From Solenopsis invicta (lineage: Eukaryota; Arthropoda; Insecta; Hymenoptera; Formicidae): a stretch of DNA of 64,000 bases. Numbering within the stretch: position 1 is the stretch's first letter; the number at the start of each line of letters is the position of its first letter. The notes below the pieces were generated by a model. That model made no database searches. It was given only the letters and a program-made list of their open reading frames with translations, and had not been told where the DNA came from. The position numbers and the translations under genes are program-made. Below, piece by piece: positions 13,076 to 24,640 of the stretch. The stretch lies in the NCBI RefSeq assembly GCF_016802725.1, contig NC_052668.1:27778001-27842000 (forward strand), written 5' to 3'.

Positions 13076-13222
13076 GTAAGTCACGTGAAAATTTATGTCC
13101 ATTCGGTCGATTACTGATGCATTCTTGGATTTCCTTTGCGCCTACATGTGATATACTTTTATTCCTCGTTTAATAAATTACCTGTTTGATTAAGCAACAT
13201 AATTCGCATAATTTGTATTCAC

Positions 13223-13303
13223 CATAATATGGGGGCGATCGTTCGTCGTCGCCACCGACAGCGAGCTCATTTCCACGTCGTGGGAGCTGTCGGCGTTCCC
13301 CAT
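13223..13303 (-). CDS. Candidate alternative first coding exon (MGN N-terminus)
   Basis: A minus-strand ATG in excellent context (AAC ATG G at 13303) opens 27 codons beginning MGNADSSHDVEM and ending NDRPHIM. The first 23 codons are strongly biased to G or C at the third position, then composition turns AT-rich at the proposed donor ATG|GTGAAT (13222), which is weaker than consensus. The exon ends in phase 0, so it could join the shared exon at 11453. MG at the start could allow N-myristoylation. The frame would otherwise close at TAA about 10 codons on. It may be an alternative to the first exon at 29970-30023; expression and the donor are unproven. A TATATAAAG box lies upstream at 14022-14030. 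Confidence 0.45.
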
Positions 13304-14200
13304 GTTCGTTTTCGCCTTTTTTTTCAGCGTAATGTCCTTGGAACGTATTAATCCTGATGAACACCGCCGGGACCTCGCAGAAGAACGAACGTCATTCGCA
13401 CCACATGTTATCCAACGGCATTATTTGGAATTCGCGTCAATCACCCGGCCATTAGCCCTAATAGATCGAAATGTCCGGTCCGAATAACGCGGGCCACGCG
13501 ACAGAGGAACAGAATCAGACCGCGAGGAGCGGAAACGTCGGAGCGCTCGTGCGGTACCACTTTGAAAGAGGGATTACTTCCTTCCTCTTGAGCGAACGTT
13601 CCTCCGCGAGTAATCGCGAGAGCATCACGTCATCCACATTCGGGTCTACGTTCACATACACGTTGGTTGCGCGAGACGAGGCGACTGACGAGGATGAGTC
13701 TATCTTGAGACGCTTCTCCGCTCGCGGCGCGGCGCGGCGCGGTGTCCGAGGAGCGGAGCGGAACGCGATGATCGGCGCGCCGACGCGTGTGCAAAACGGG
13801 CGTCGCGACGACCGAATGTCCCACGGAATGTCTGACGGGATGGACCAAGCTCTGCGCGTCCTCCCTGTGCGCGTTGTTCTAGACGCTCTATCCGCAAGCG
13901 GGGGATAGAGCGTCCGCTATCCGGGACCCGCTCTATGTACGGCGCCGCGCGCGGCGCAGAAAAGCGCGGTTACCGCTGCCAAATCTCTCGGCGACGTCCG
14001 CCGCGAGGACACGCGGTGCTCTTTATATACCGGACGACTACGAAAATAGGAAGAGCAAACCGACGCGCGATCGCGGGCTCACGTGAGCCGTGCGTCTCTG
14101 CCGGCCATCTGACCACGCTAACCAGGTTTTAACAGGATTCTGTTTGAACGGCGCGTGACAGACCGGGGGGAGCCCCGAATCGTCTGCCGCCTCCGCGGTT
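13304..14200 (-). promoter_or_regulatory. CpG-rich block, candidate internal promoter and 5' UTR
   Basis: About 900 bp is clearly richer in GC and CpG than its surroundings and lies immediately upstream of the MGN exon on the minus strand. A TATATAAAG motif on the minus strand at about 14022-14030 could place a start near 14.0 kb. The plus-strand 145-codon frame at 13471-13908 is arginine- and serine-rich without a recognisable domain, so I read it as a composition artefact. Promoter activity is inferred, not shown. Confidence 0.35.
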
Positions 14201-15171
14201 TAGCTCGCGAATTAGAGGGTACGCGACGACGCATCTTCGTCGTTGCGCGGAAAAACGGAAAATTCGCAGCGCATATCCAATGCATGCCAAACATGACGAG
14301 AATATAAGCGAAGACAGAAAACTTTATGCTTCATCGCATTTATACAGCTTCTAAATATATGTGCGCGGAAAAAATAGTAAATCAAGTTAAAACTAATATA
14401 TTCAATTGACAATCATTGATTCACATATAAGAAAGAGATTGTTCTTGCTTGTACAAATATGAATACATTTCAACACTGCAAATAACTGGACGAGGACGTA
14501 GAAAAATCAATTTGAAGAGATATTGAGTCTTAATACGTTTGTTTGTAAATAACTTGATCATTGTCAAACTTGGTTTTTTTCCATTTTAATAGACAAGCCT
14601 TCTGTATATGTTTGACTTCTGTTTTACTAATAGGAAGACATTTTATCACATAAATTGTTTTTTTGAAAATTTTAAGATACTGAAGAAAAGCAAGTGAGCC
14701 CGAAACGTTCATCTCATGTCAATCCTATAGTACTAAATATAGTTCTAATTAATTAATTATAATCATTTACATAATTATATAACATTGCTCATTTTTTAAC
14801 AGTCTTATGATACGAATTGCGATTGCACTGATTGAGTCAAATTTTTTAAAATATATTTCTTGTTTATGTAAGTGCATAATTATAAAAGCATATAATTATA
14901 TGTTTAAATAAAAAATGATATTCTTGCTCATATAAACACGAATATACAATAGCGCTTTAAAATGTTTTGTAGATTTAAAGATTCCTTTTTCAAGTAGGAG
15001 AAACTCATTAGTAAGTTAAAAATCAAATATTTTAATAGCCTTTCATAACAACATAAACTTGACATACTTCGAACATTTGAAGAATTTTATAATCTAAATC
15101 GCTTACCATTTGCTAATGTTGCCAACTGAAATGTTTCCTATAAATTATTTTCAAGCGCCACTGTATTACTT

Positions 15172-15285
15172 GTTTATATAAGCATATAATTGTATGCTTA
15201 TATAAGCAAGAGTAAATTATATATAAGCAAGATTATCGCTGTTTCATATAAACGAAGCTATAATAATCTTGCTTATACATAATTT
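15172..15285. repeat. Two adjacent hairpins built from TATAAGCA motifs
   Basis: A near-perfect palindrome of about 36 bp at 15172-15208 (TTTATATAAGCATATAATTG then its inverse) is followed by an inverted pair, AAATTATATATAAGCAAGAT near 15215-15236 and ATAATCTTGCTTATACATAA near 15261-15281. The motif also occurs in the 1030-2270 repeat family. Confidence 0.7.
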
Positions 15286-16239
15286 AATTTTCTTTAAAAA
15301 AATTTAATAATTTTAAATTTTAGCCCATACACAAAATATTATATTTTTACTATCAATATTATAATAGTTATTTAAAAAGCCCAATGTGATCGTTTTGATA
15401 ATGATAATTATATTAAAAATCTTTAATTCTTGATTTTAAGACGTTCCTTCGTCTTTGATAGCTTTTTTTATATCTAAGACGTATTTGATATCTTTTCATC
15501 TCAAATCATGAAAATAATTATTGAAGTTTGAAAACACACTTTTTATGAAATTACTCTATAAAATTCTTCATGAGAAAATTATTTCATGTGCTGTATAATC
15601 TCATTTCAATATTTAATAGCTTAAAAATAAAAATATTCTCAAAACAAAAATATTTGTTTTTTTTTATATAACTGTAAGATAATTGCACGTAAATCTGTTT
15701 ACTCAAAAATGAAGCATTTAGAAAATGCTTTGGAGATATTCAAATTTTTTATTTTTGTCTCCGTCTTTTAACTACTTAAAAATATTTCAATTTTTAATGT
15801 TTTCATTTTAAACTATTTAAAACAGTTAAAAATTTCAATATTTTAATGTATTTTTATATATTTTAAATATTTAAAAAACAAAAAATAAAAAAAATATTAG
15901 ATAGAAATAAAATAATATCTAAAAATCAGAGAGAGATAAATTAACATTTTTTAAATTAAATCAGTTTAAAATTAATAACACATAAAGTTAATTATGGTTA
16001 AAAGTTTCTTTAACATTAAATAAACTTAAATTAAATTAAAATTTAATAATAAAATTAATTTTCAAAAGCGTTTTATATATTTATATTAAATTAAAATATC
16101 ATAATTTTTTTAAAGGGTTTCCGAGTAGTCGTTGCGGTTATATTGAAATCGTGTCCATCATAAGCGACAAAAATGATATATTGAAATTTATTGCGTAGCA
16201 TTAGTAAATAAAAAAAATTAAGATAAAAAAAGTAATGAG

Positions 16240-16790
16240 ATTGCTTTCCAATACTTATAAAAATGTGACTAAATTATCCTTTTCTCTTTTGAAAGTCAGT
16301 AAATAATTGTATAAGGGACGTAAAGTGAAGTCTATTCAGACAAGAAACACATAGTTGAGCTACAGTTTCTTGTATGCCATTTGTAAATAAAGAAAATTTG
16401 GATAAAAAAATATAATGAGATCGTTTTTAAACTCTTATAAAAATGGTTTAAACTCTCCCTCCGACAGTCCGTAAATAGTCGTAAAAAGCACGTGAACTGA
16501 AACCTGTTAAAACTGTTAAAACAAGAAAATACGCGGACAGCTGTTGAAAGAAATATTCTTTTATGTATGAAATTCTCAAAGATAACTTTACTTACAGCCT
16601 ATTTTTACGAACTTGGTAAAAAATAAGATGTCTTATTTTCACAATAAAGCACATAATAGCAAAATGGCACGCAATATAAAGTTTCATCGTGAATATGTCA
16701 TTTTTCACGCCTATTAGTTGTAGTTCCTTCCGCGATATTGTGTCGCCACCGTCAACGTGAAGTTCTCAGCCGATTATTCAGGAGTTTTAA
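16240..16790. repeat. Dispersed repeat, inverted relative to 33500-34040
   Basis: TTTTATGTATGAAATTCTC, AACTTTACTTACAGCCTATT, TATTTTCACAATAAAGCACA and CACCGTCAACGTGAAGTTCT all have close reverse-complement matches, in reversed order, between 34040 and 33500. No coding frame is present, and the ends are not obvious. Confidence 0.65.
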
Positions 16791-17219
16791 AGTTATTTTA
16801 AATGACAAAACAATTACAAGACGGATTATTGAATAATTTTAATATTTTATTTGTAAATTATATAAGTTTATATCAATTATCCAAAAAAATATTTATTTTA
16901 TGGCAAGGAAATACAATTAGATTTCTTAGGTAGATCAAATGTAAAATTTGAGGTTATCATGAATCTTTCTACAGAAAAAGATTTTTTCACATTTGTTTTT
17001 TGAGAAAACACTCCGATAAAAAATAATACATAACGGTTAAAAAAAATTGCATTATGCGCTAATCATTCAGTTTTCTTTTCATTTTTCTACAAGTAAAACT
17101 TGGACGTCGTGACCTACTAGATCTGGTCCATAGGCTAGAAGCATATCATTTGTTACGTGGCACAATGCATTTTTTCTTTCATAATAATTATTTTTTTTAC
17201 ATAGATAAAGTTTTATAAC

Positions 17220-17395
17220 TTAAGAAAAAGGTTAGTAAGATAATGTTTATGTGTTAAAAATAACTAATAAAACTTAAAGTTAATTCATCTAAAATTAACT
17301 AAATTTAGTTACATTTATTAAATTCTTAACTTTATTATTTAAATTATGTAACTTATTTAAATTTTAACTTTTTTAACTAGTTACTATCCTTGCTT
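17220..17395. repeat. TTAAC-rich remnant related to the 7392-8355 element
   Basis: It contains the AACTAATAAAACTTAAAGTT-like, AAAATTAACTAAATTTAGTT and TTTTTAACTAGTTACTATCC blocks that mark one end of the CAGGGTTGGG element. Similar pieces are at 15960-16070, 26420-26826 and 32210-32470. All lack intact termini. Confidence 0.45.
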
Positions 17396-18348
17396 AAAAT
17401 TAAACATTTTTCTTTTAATGTTGTCTCTCGGTTTATAATCAAATTCCAAATCTAAATCGCCGGTAATCTTCCATGTCTCATAAAATTGAAATATTTTTTA
17501 GTTGCCAATGCTCATGTGCTCCTGAAAGATATATTTTCGCATGATATGCAATTCTCGTCGTTTCACGTTAGGATCGATATGATGATTTGAACAGGTGTCG
17601 ATATAGCAAACGCACGTGCAAACAGCGCGAATCTAGTATCATTTAGAATGCAGCTGAAAATTTACTGTGTAGAATCTAAAAATGTACGTAAAACGTCAGT
17701 AATACAACAGACGCAATCTATCAATTTGAGCAAATTGTTGATTGAGTAAAAATACTCTCAATTCTTTACGAATTCTTTTTACGCCTCTGAGTTAACTACC
17801 AAACCATTACATAAACAAATACATTCGTCACATTTAAATCAATATACAAGGTGTTCCAGATTTTAGTTAATGACCAAAAAAATTTTTTTTATATTATATA
17901 AATTTAAAAATTTAAATTAAATAAATATATTTATTTTAGTATTATTTTCCATATATAAATAAATATTAGTAAGTATAAAACAATTTCTTTATAAACTTAC
18001 AAAATACTTCTTTGAACCACAGAAATGATAAAAAAAAGTTAACACTGGCATATACCTCCCTAAAGCGCCATCTCCCCGTATTTTCGGGAACTAACTATTG
18101 CGCTATATTAATATTGATAAAAATGTGATTTACTAATAAATTAGATAATTAAAGAAATAAAAATCTTATAGTCCATACATTCATGACGTCTTTTTATATA
18201 AAATCTGCTAGAAACAAATTTTGAAAAGCAAGAATAAAATCTTTTGCGTAAATTTCTTTTGCAAATTTAAACGGTAGTGGATATATTATTGATAATATTA
18301 TTGTAGGTTAATTAATTAACCAAGAAAGGTCATAGACGTGCTATATTC

Positions 18349-18756
18349 AATCCGTTGAGGTCACTAAGAGTGATCCAAAAGACCTCACGCTAACTTTAAG
18401 GATACACAGACCATTCAAAATCGGACAACATCTATGAAACTAATTTTTATCTAAAAGTATACTATCTTGAGAATGCACTCCTAAATTTTTGTTGAATTTT
18501 CTCAAAAATTAAAACTTATGAATATTTTTGTAAAAAAACAAATTTTCCAGTTTTTTTATTCGAATTTTTTCATTATGTTAAATCGTAATTAAAAAAAATT
18601 ATTAATTGATAAAAAATAGACCTCAAGGTATATCCAGTAAAATTTTTGCAACAAAATATAAAAAAACTGGCAAATGGTGATTGATTTTGTGCAGAGAATC
18701 CAATGAATTCCATGTGACCGTTATATTATTATTTGGAAGTGTGACCTCAACGGGTT
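18349..18756. mobile_element. MITE with AACCCGTTGAGGTCAC ends
   Basis: It begins AATCCGTTGAGGTCAC and ends GTGACCTCAACGGGTT, a 16-bp inverted repeat with one mismatch. About 408 bp, AT-rich inside, with no open frame. A partial end of the same type (AACCCGTTGA) occurs near 59318. Superfamily unknown. Confidence 0.6.
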
Positions 18757-18889
18757 AAGGACGTCAAACGTATAAATTAATAAAATTTAAATTAGAAACG
18801 TTTCGACTTTACTTGTTAGTCATCATCAGCCTGACCACAAAAATAATTATTAAGTATCGAAACAGTATTATTAATATCAAGAAGATATA

Positions 18890-19420
18890 AATGATCAAAT
18901 TATATATCCGAAAGCGCGCACATTTGTGCTGTCGAAAGTCCATCGGCTATCCGTGTCGCGTAACCCACACGTCTCAGTGCTTATTTTGGGTACTTGGGAA
19001 TTGTCGCTGCGAGGCATCGAGGCGCGTATCCGTAACGGCGCCTACGCGTAATATCCCGCCAGTATTCCGGTCACGGTAAACACCTATAAACCCGATCGTC
19101 TCGACGCTAACGCACCCACCACACACGCAAACGACGAAGGAGAGAGGCCTGGTTCCATCCGTTCTTTCCAATTACACACACCTTCGTGTGGATCGACCTC
19201 GTGTACGAATTCGGCGTCTATTTTTGCCTCGCGGCGCCTTGTCGAGGCGAAAACGAAACGACGCGTAGAATTCTTCTTGTGAAAGAGGGAGAGATTTCTG
19301 CGCCGCGCAGAAACTTTATCCCACCGTGCTCTCTTGCGGTCGTTCCTTCTCTCAAGTTCTTAGTAAGAGTCTTGGATCAAACAGCTATAGATTTACCGCT
19401 TTTATAAAATTTTATAAAAC
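18890..19420. other. CpG-rich patch without a recognised gene
   Basis: It is GC-richer than its flanks, with frames of 62-73 codons on both strands that resemble no family I know. It lies inside the long intron of the minus-strand gene and may be a regulatory region. Confidence 0.3.
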
Positions 19421-21349
19421 TCGAAAATGTTAACAATCATGAAAATGGCAATATGATAGCTTTAATTTAATCAATATATTAGAATATATTTGGTTTGATC
19501 AATATATATATATTATATATTTAATTTTTTCCAATGCTACAAAATTACGTACTGAATTTAAAAATAAAAGGACTAATGGAAATGTACGCGCGACACTCAA
19601 TGCGCAATAAATAGTACACTTTCATTAATCCTTTTATTTTCAAATTTTAACAATTTCGAGAGTTTTAATATCTATTTACATACAAATTTCTATTTTTAAT
19701 CTTTTGTTAAATGCACCAAGAAAAATTTTGGAAAAAAATTGTTTACTTAAAAAAATCGAAAGCATAGACAATTTTTCACAAAACAAAAATTAATATTATA
19801 AAAGTGCGCCAATTATTTTGTCATGCGAGACTGAGTATTTTCATCATCAAAAGTTAGAAGCCAATTCTCAGCTTTTATTTCGCGCGTCTAGCTGGCAATA
19901 TATTCATACGGCTCTGAAACGCACGTGACACTCTGTTAATGAATGAATGAAATATAGCCGTATCCATAATCACGCGATAAGCGGAAACCTCGGAAATATA
20001 ATCGCGGACGTAGGGTAGCCTAATCAGCGGTGGAAAGAAGGGATAAAAGCGATATCGAAATGGGGGAGCCAAGCGGCCGAGGCCTTGAAGGCTAATCGCG
20101 CACGGTCGTTGTGTCATTAGCGGCAAAATATACATACACAATTCCACGAGCAAACACCGGCGCGAGATAACGCAGCTAAATTCGTGACAGTCGTTAAATA
20201 TATATTGATATTGAGCAACCGTGTAAATTGCCGTCGGTCGACTTATTACTGTTCCGGGTATTGTTTGACGTGTACATAATAAATGATACGAGATAGAGAG
20301 CTTTTGCGTCGTTTATATAGAAATGCAGCTCAATCATCTTGACAGAGTGCACGAGAAAAGTTAACAGTGTTAAATTTATTTATCGGAATTTATTTATTTA
20401 GATTAAATTATTGCAAAGATCGTAAACTTTTCAGATCTTTTAAGGCAAGAAAAATAAATCTGTTTTTGTCTTATTGTATATTATATTTTAGGAAAAAAAA
20501 TTATTAAACGACATTTGTCAAAAGTTAAAAGAGCAATGCTAGTTTGTTGTGCCAACATAAACAATTAAACGTTTCGACCGTAAATGCCGATAATCTTCAA
20601 ACAATATTATGAACAATTAATTCTTAAAGAAAAAGATATAAGAAATATCGTTCGCTTATCCCGCATGTTACCGCTTGTACAAGAAGAGATGTTCGCCTTC
20701 GTAATAAAACCCCTCTTGATGGAACCCAAAAAATCCTTGAGATTGCGCGCTGAGATTTATTCTTAACTTTAAGAGCACTGATTTGATTTATTTTTATAAA
20801 AATTGTTATTTACTTTATTATCTATTTTGATTTACAATTTATGTATTGGAGTAACTTATTATTTATTAATTGGTTACTGATTTGAACTGAAATGTCCTCA
20901 AAATATTGTGATCAATCTAAATTTGCATGAATCAATCAGAAGAAGAAACAATAAAAAAAATTAAAATACAGATAATCCTTAAAATCTTCTCTTGTGAATT
21001 AAGTAAATTGTTGTATCAGTGACATATTAACAAAGATATATATACAACTTAATGGCTTCGTGATGTAAATCACCAATCTTCAAAACAAAAAATGTTAAAA
21101 GCCACAGAAATTAAGTGATTAGTTGTTGAGTTGGCAAAAGTTCAAATAAATGTCAGAGTAAAAATAGACTTAATTAAGTGTTATTTATTCAATTCTATTG
21201 TGTGTGTGTAAATAAATTTATAATTTATTTTTAATGTAAATGTACTACTGTTAACATTAATAATTATATATATGTAAGTTATCATCAAATTATTTATTTA
21301 CCTAAAGTTTTATATTAAAAGATGTCTGCCCTTCTTAATCAGTAATAAG

Positions 21350-21840
21350 TACATAGAAAAAAAGAACATTCTTGTTTTGAGAATATCTTTTCGAAATGTT
21401 AAACATTGAAATTATATAGCGGTTAAATGATACAATTTGTTTACACGGAGAAATTTTGTATAATTTTATTTAAAAAAATTGTGTGTTCTCATTAGTCAGT
21501 AATACGTTTTATGAGTCAAAGAGAAAAAAATATCAGCTGAAAATAATATTCTCAAACCACACATACAAAAGAATTAGAATTTTTTAATAATATTATTGAA
21601 ACAATCAAATTATGTTCTTTAAATGATTGTTAAAATATTGAAATAAAAATTAAATATTTTGCTAAAATTGAAGATTATCAATGACTTTAAAGAAGATTGA
21701 ATTATATATATGCAAGATCATTAGATGAGAATGTAATTTAATTTTTGCTTATATATAAAATAATGATTGTTAAATAAAATATATTAGTTTAAATTTGATA
21801 CTAGTACTTGATAATGTTTCTTCTGTGTAGAAGTTTGCGC
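21350..21840. repeat. Dispersed AT-rich repeat, copy related to 1030-2270
   Basis: It shows the same order of blocks: GAGAATATCTTTTCGAAATG, AAAGAATTAGAATTTTTTAA, AACAATCAAATTATGTTC and TTATATATGCAAGATCA, ending with ATATTAGTTTAAATTTGATA. Confidence 0.6.
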
Positions 21841-22263
21841 GCATCACACGAAATTGAAATTAATAAGTATAATGGACTTTCGCGTTCAATGATCAAAGTC
21901 TAGACCGCGATGGAACGTGCCAGTATGATTCCGATAGATATTTCGATCGCCGCTACCATTGAAAAAGGTTTAATCGGTTCAAATGTCAATAAAAATGGCC
22001 GTGTCCAAATATAGACTTGTTTAACGAGTGAGTCCCGAATCGTAAATCAGCGCAATGGGCTCTCTATTGAACTTGCGACATATTAAAGGTCGCGGCTTTT
22101 GCGTTTCTTTCGGCACAAAGCATGTGACTTCAATGCCACAATAACGGCGAATTGCGAGACCCAGTCTGAATGATTGCTGTTCTCCCAACCCGTCGCGCCG
22201 CGTGTCATCTATACATATAGATATGTATATATGTACGCTCTAATGCGAATCAACTAACCGTCT

Positions 22264-22290
22264 GCGGCGGCGGCGGCGGCGGCGGCGGCG
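22264..22290. repeat. (CGG)n microsatellite
   Basis: A run of nine CGG/GCG triplets inside a CpG-rich patch at 21830-22450. No coding frame around it looks real. Confidence 0.85.
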
Positions 22291-22659
22291 AAATAATGAA
22301 TTGACAAATCTGACAGCAACGTCACATCCTCATCCCGACAAACGGTGTGTTACGCACGGCTGCACCCGCGTGGGAGTCTCGTACTCTCGTTCCTGCTATT
22401 GCCCCTGAATTATGTGCGCATGTATTACACGGCAGTGCCTCTCAAATTGGTACACGAGAGAAGAATATGGACTTACACTCCATAATTATTTTCTAAAAAA
22501 CTTTAGATCCAATACGCTAAATAAAATTACAATAAATTTTATTTTTTATTAAAATATATCTTTATTTGTATTTAAAAGCAGATGGTACGTGTATAAAGTG
22601 CTTGGGCTGAATAAGATTTTAATTTATTGTTATTTTTAATTCTATTAGATCGCTATTCA

Positions 22660-22982
22660 TAGTCCGTTCTTAAAAGTCTTTCAAGATCATTTCAAGAACA
22701 GTCTTTAAGATGTTATCACGGCTCTCTGATTGGTTAAAGACATCTCGATGACTCTTCATAGGATATTCAACCGGGGATATGAAGACTCAGATTTCAAACA
22801 AATGTGAAATCGTATTCTGAAATGTTGGAAGAGTGTACCAGAATTATTTCAGATCTTTTAGAGCCTAAAAAGACACTATCAGGTACCAGTGACCCAATTG
22901 GACTGGGAAAGTAGCGAAAAAATTATTGAACCACGGAAGTTAAGATGATACTTAAGACGATCTAGAATATAAGAACGGACTA
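22660..22982. mobile_element. MITE with TAGTCCGTTCTTA ends
   Basis: TAGTCCGTTCTTA at the left is matched by TAAGAACGGACTA at the right, and inner AAGTCTTTCAAGATCATTTC has a degenerate inverted partner. About 323 bp, no open frame. The bases before it (GCTATTCATAG) resemble the GGCCCGTATTCA type of end seen at 56443, suggesting a shared family. Confidence 0.6.
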
Positions 22983-23172
22983 AGAATTGCCGGCCTTGGA
23001 GTTTTTAGAACTCAATTTTTTTAAAAACTTTATTTAATAAAATAAAAAAAAAACATAAACAACTGTACGAGTTTTATTCACCACAGGAACTTTATATGCA
23101 TAAATCTTTTAGAAAAGCTTCAAATGAGTAACAACAGCGAGGGAAACGTTTTTATTAATAAAAAAGATTTAA

Positions 23173-23407
23173 CCCAAACCCTGCGTTGGCGTGGTGCCTT
23201 AAACTTACGTGCCTGGTGTGGTGGGGTATGACATACCTTTGCTGCATATTTCTACGTTTATGTAAGATGATATTTAAAAAATTATTGAAATAACAATGCT
23301 ACACGATAGAATGATGCTAGACCTAACCTAACCTACAGCTACTGAACATTAAAATTAATTGACTTGCATGCACGGGGTGTATCATACCCCACCATACCAA
23401 CGCAGGG
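23173..23407. mobile_element. piggyBac-like MITE flanked by TTAA
   Basis: TTAA occurs at 23169-23172 and again at 23408-23411. The element begins CCCAAACCCTGCGTTGG and ends CCAACGCAGGG. CCC/GGG ends next to TTAA are typical of piggyBac elements. A second inner inverted pair (GTGGGGTATGACATACC and GGTGTATCATACCCCAC) also exists. 235 bp, no transposase. Confidence 0.65.
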
Positions 23408-24289
23408 TTAAGGAACAAGCTGTTCTACAGCTGTCACGTAGCGCACACGTGCACCATGCATGTACATTGAACTGGATGGTAACAGCATTGACCTTCTTAA
23501 TCTGATTGCGTGGTTCGGCCAAATCGTGATCCGGACGAATCAAATTCGTGCAATTATGCCTTGTCACTCAAGACAATAAAGCGGCGGAAGAATAATAAAC
23601 GCTGCCATCATGATTTAAACATGATTTTACTCGGGACGATTCGCGACAAGTTAATAGTATTTTCGTCTTTTTTTTGCCGTCGTCCGATATTTAGATTTCT
23701 GCCTCGTTTGAATAACTAATCTCGACTGGTCTGGTCCTTATATAACAACCAGCGAAAAGGCTGCGCCTAGTTCGCGTCGCCCTTCACGGACAGGCGAGTT
23801 CTCCTCTACCAATAATTCGCTGCTGATCGCTATCGCTGCTACATCTCGTTTCGGAAGGACGTCCAGTTTCACCGGGACACCCGATATAGTGTCTCGAGAC
23901 GACTCGCGTGACTTCTATTCCTCGCAGACCACTGAACTCCCGCGAGCTTCAGCAACTGAACGCCGGTTTTGCTCGTCCTTCTCGCAGCTCGATGCTTACG
24001 ACACGTGCACGCAAGAAACTTAATTGCGAACGCGAAATAGATGAATTCGTATTCGTGTACCGGCACATGAATCATACCTACTTGGAATTCTCGGTATAGT
24101 GTGTTATACAGTTATATAATTTGCACTTGGCGGAGCTCGCTGATCTGAATAAATTATAAATGCGTGTATTAAGAGAGAAAGAAAAGAACGGAAAAATTTT
24201 ACTTAACCCAAAAGAATTATTTACACGATGAGTCCTAATAGTTTATTTACTTGCGGTCAAGTTAACAAATTTCTTCATTGAAATATTTA

Positions 24290-24640
24290 CGAAAATGAAG
24301 GAAGAGACAATTTTTAATCAAATATTTTTTCTTTCAATTTCTAGAAAACGTTTACTGTTAGATTATATTCAAGATAATGAGATTTAAGTATTATTATTGT
24401 AATATTAATATCAAAATAGTCGTATGATTCCCTTTAGAGAAGATTATTATAATATTAAAATAAAAATATAATATTCTACTGAAATTCAAGATTATCAAAT
24501 TTTTTGAAGAAGATAAATTTATATGTAGATTCTCATTATTTCATATGTAAGCAAGAATATAATTCCTTGCGTATATGTGAACCAATGGTTGTTGGAGAGA
24601 ATATATCAGTTTTAACTTGGTACTAATGTTTCATATTGTT
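24290..24640. repeat. Dispersed AT-rich repeat, copy related to 1030-2270
   Basis: It contains GTAATATTAATATCAAAATA, TCGTATGATTCCCTTTAGAG, TTATTTCATATGTAAGCAAG and TTGTTGGAGAGAATATATCA, in the same order as the other copies. Confidence 0.55.

Larger units (their letters stand above)
11454..13222 (-). other. Intron upstream of the shared exon
   Basis: It holds a CpG-rich 250 bp just upstream of the shared exon, then a dispersed repeat copy (11865-12480) and a MITE (12638-13075). There is a short TATC run near 11826. No further exon is supported. Confidence 0.45.

Noticed and set aside
13471..13908. 145-codon plus-strand frame beginning MSGPNNAGHATEEQ
   Set aside because: It lies in a CpG-rich block where other frames on both strands are also open, is rich in Arg and Ser, has no domain, and is better explained as promoter or 5' UTR of the minus-strand gene.
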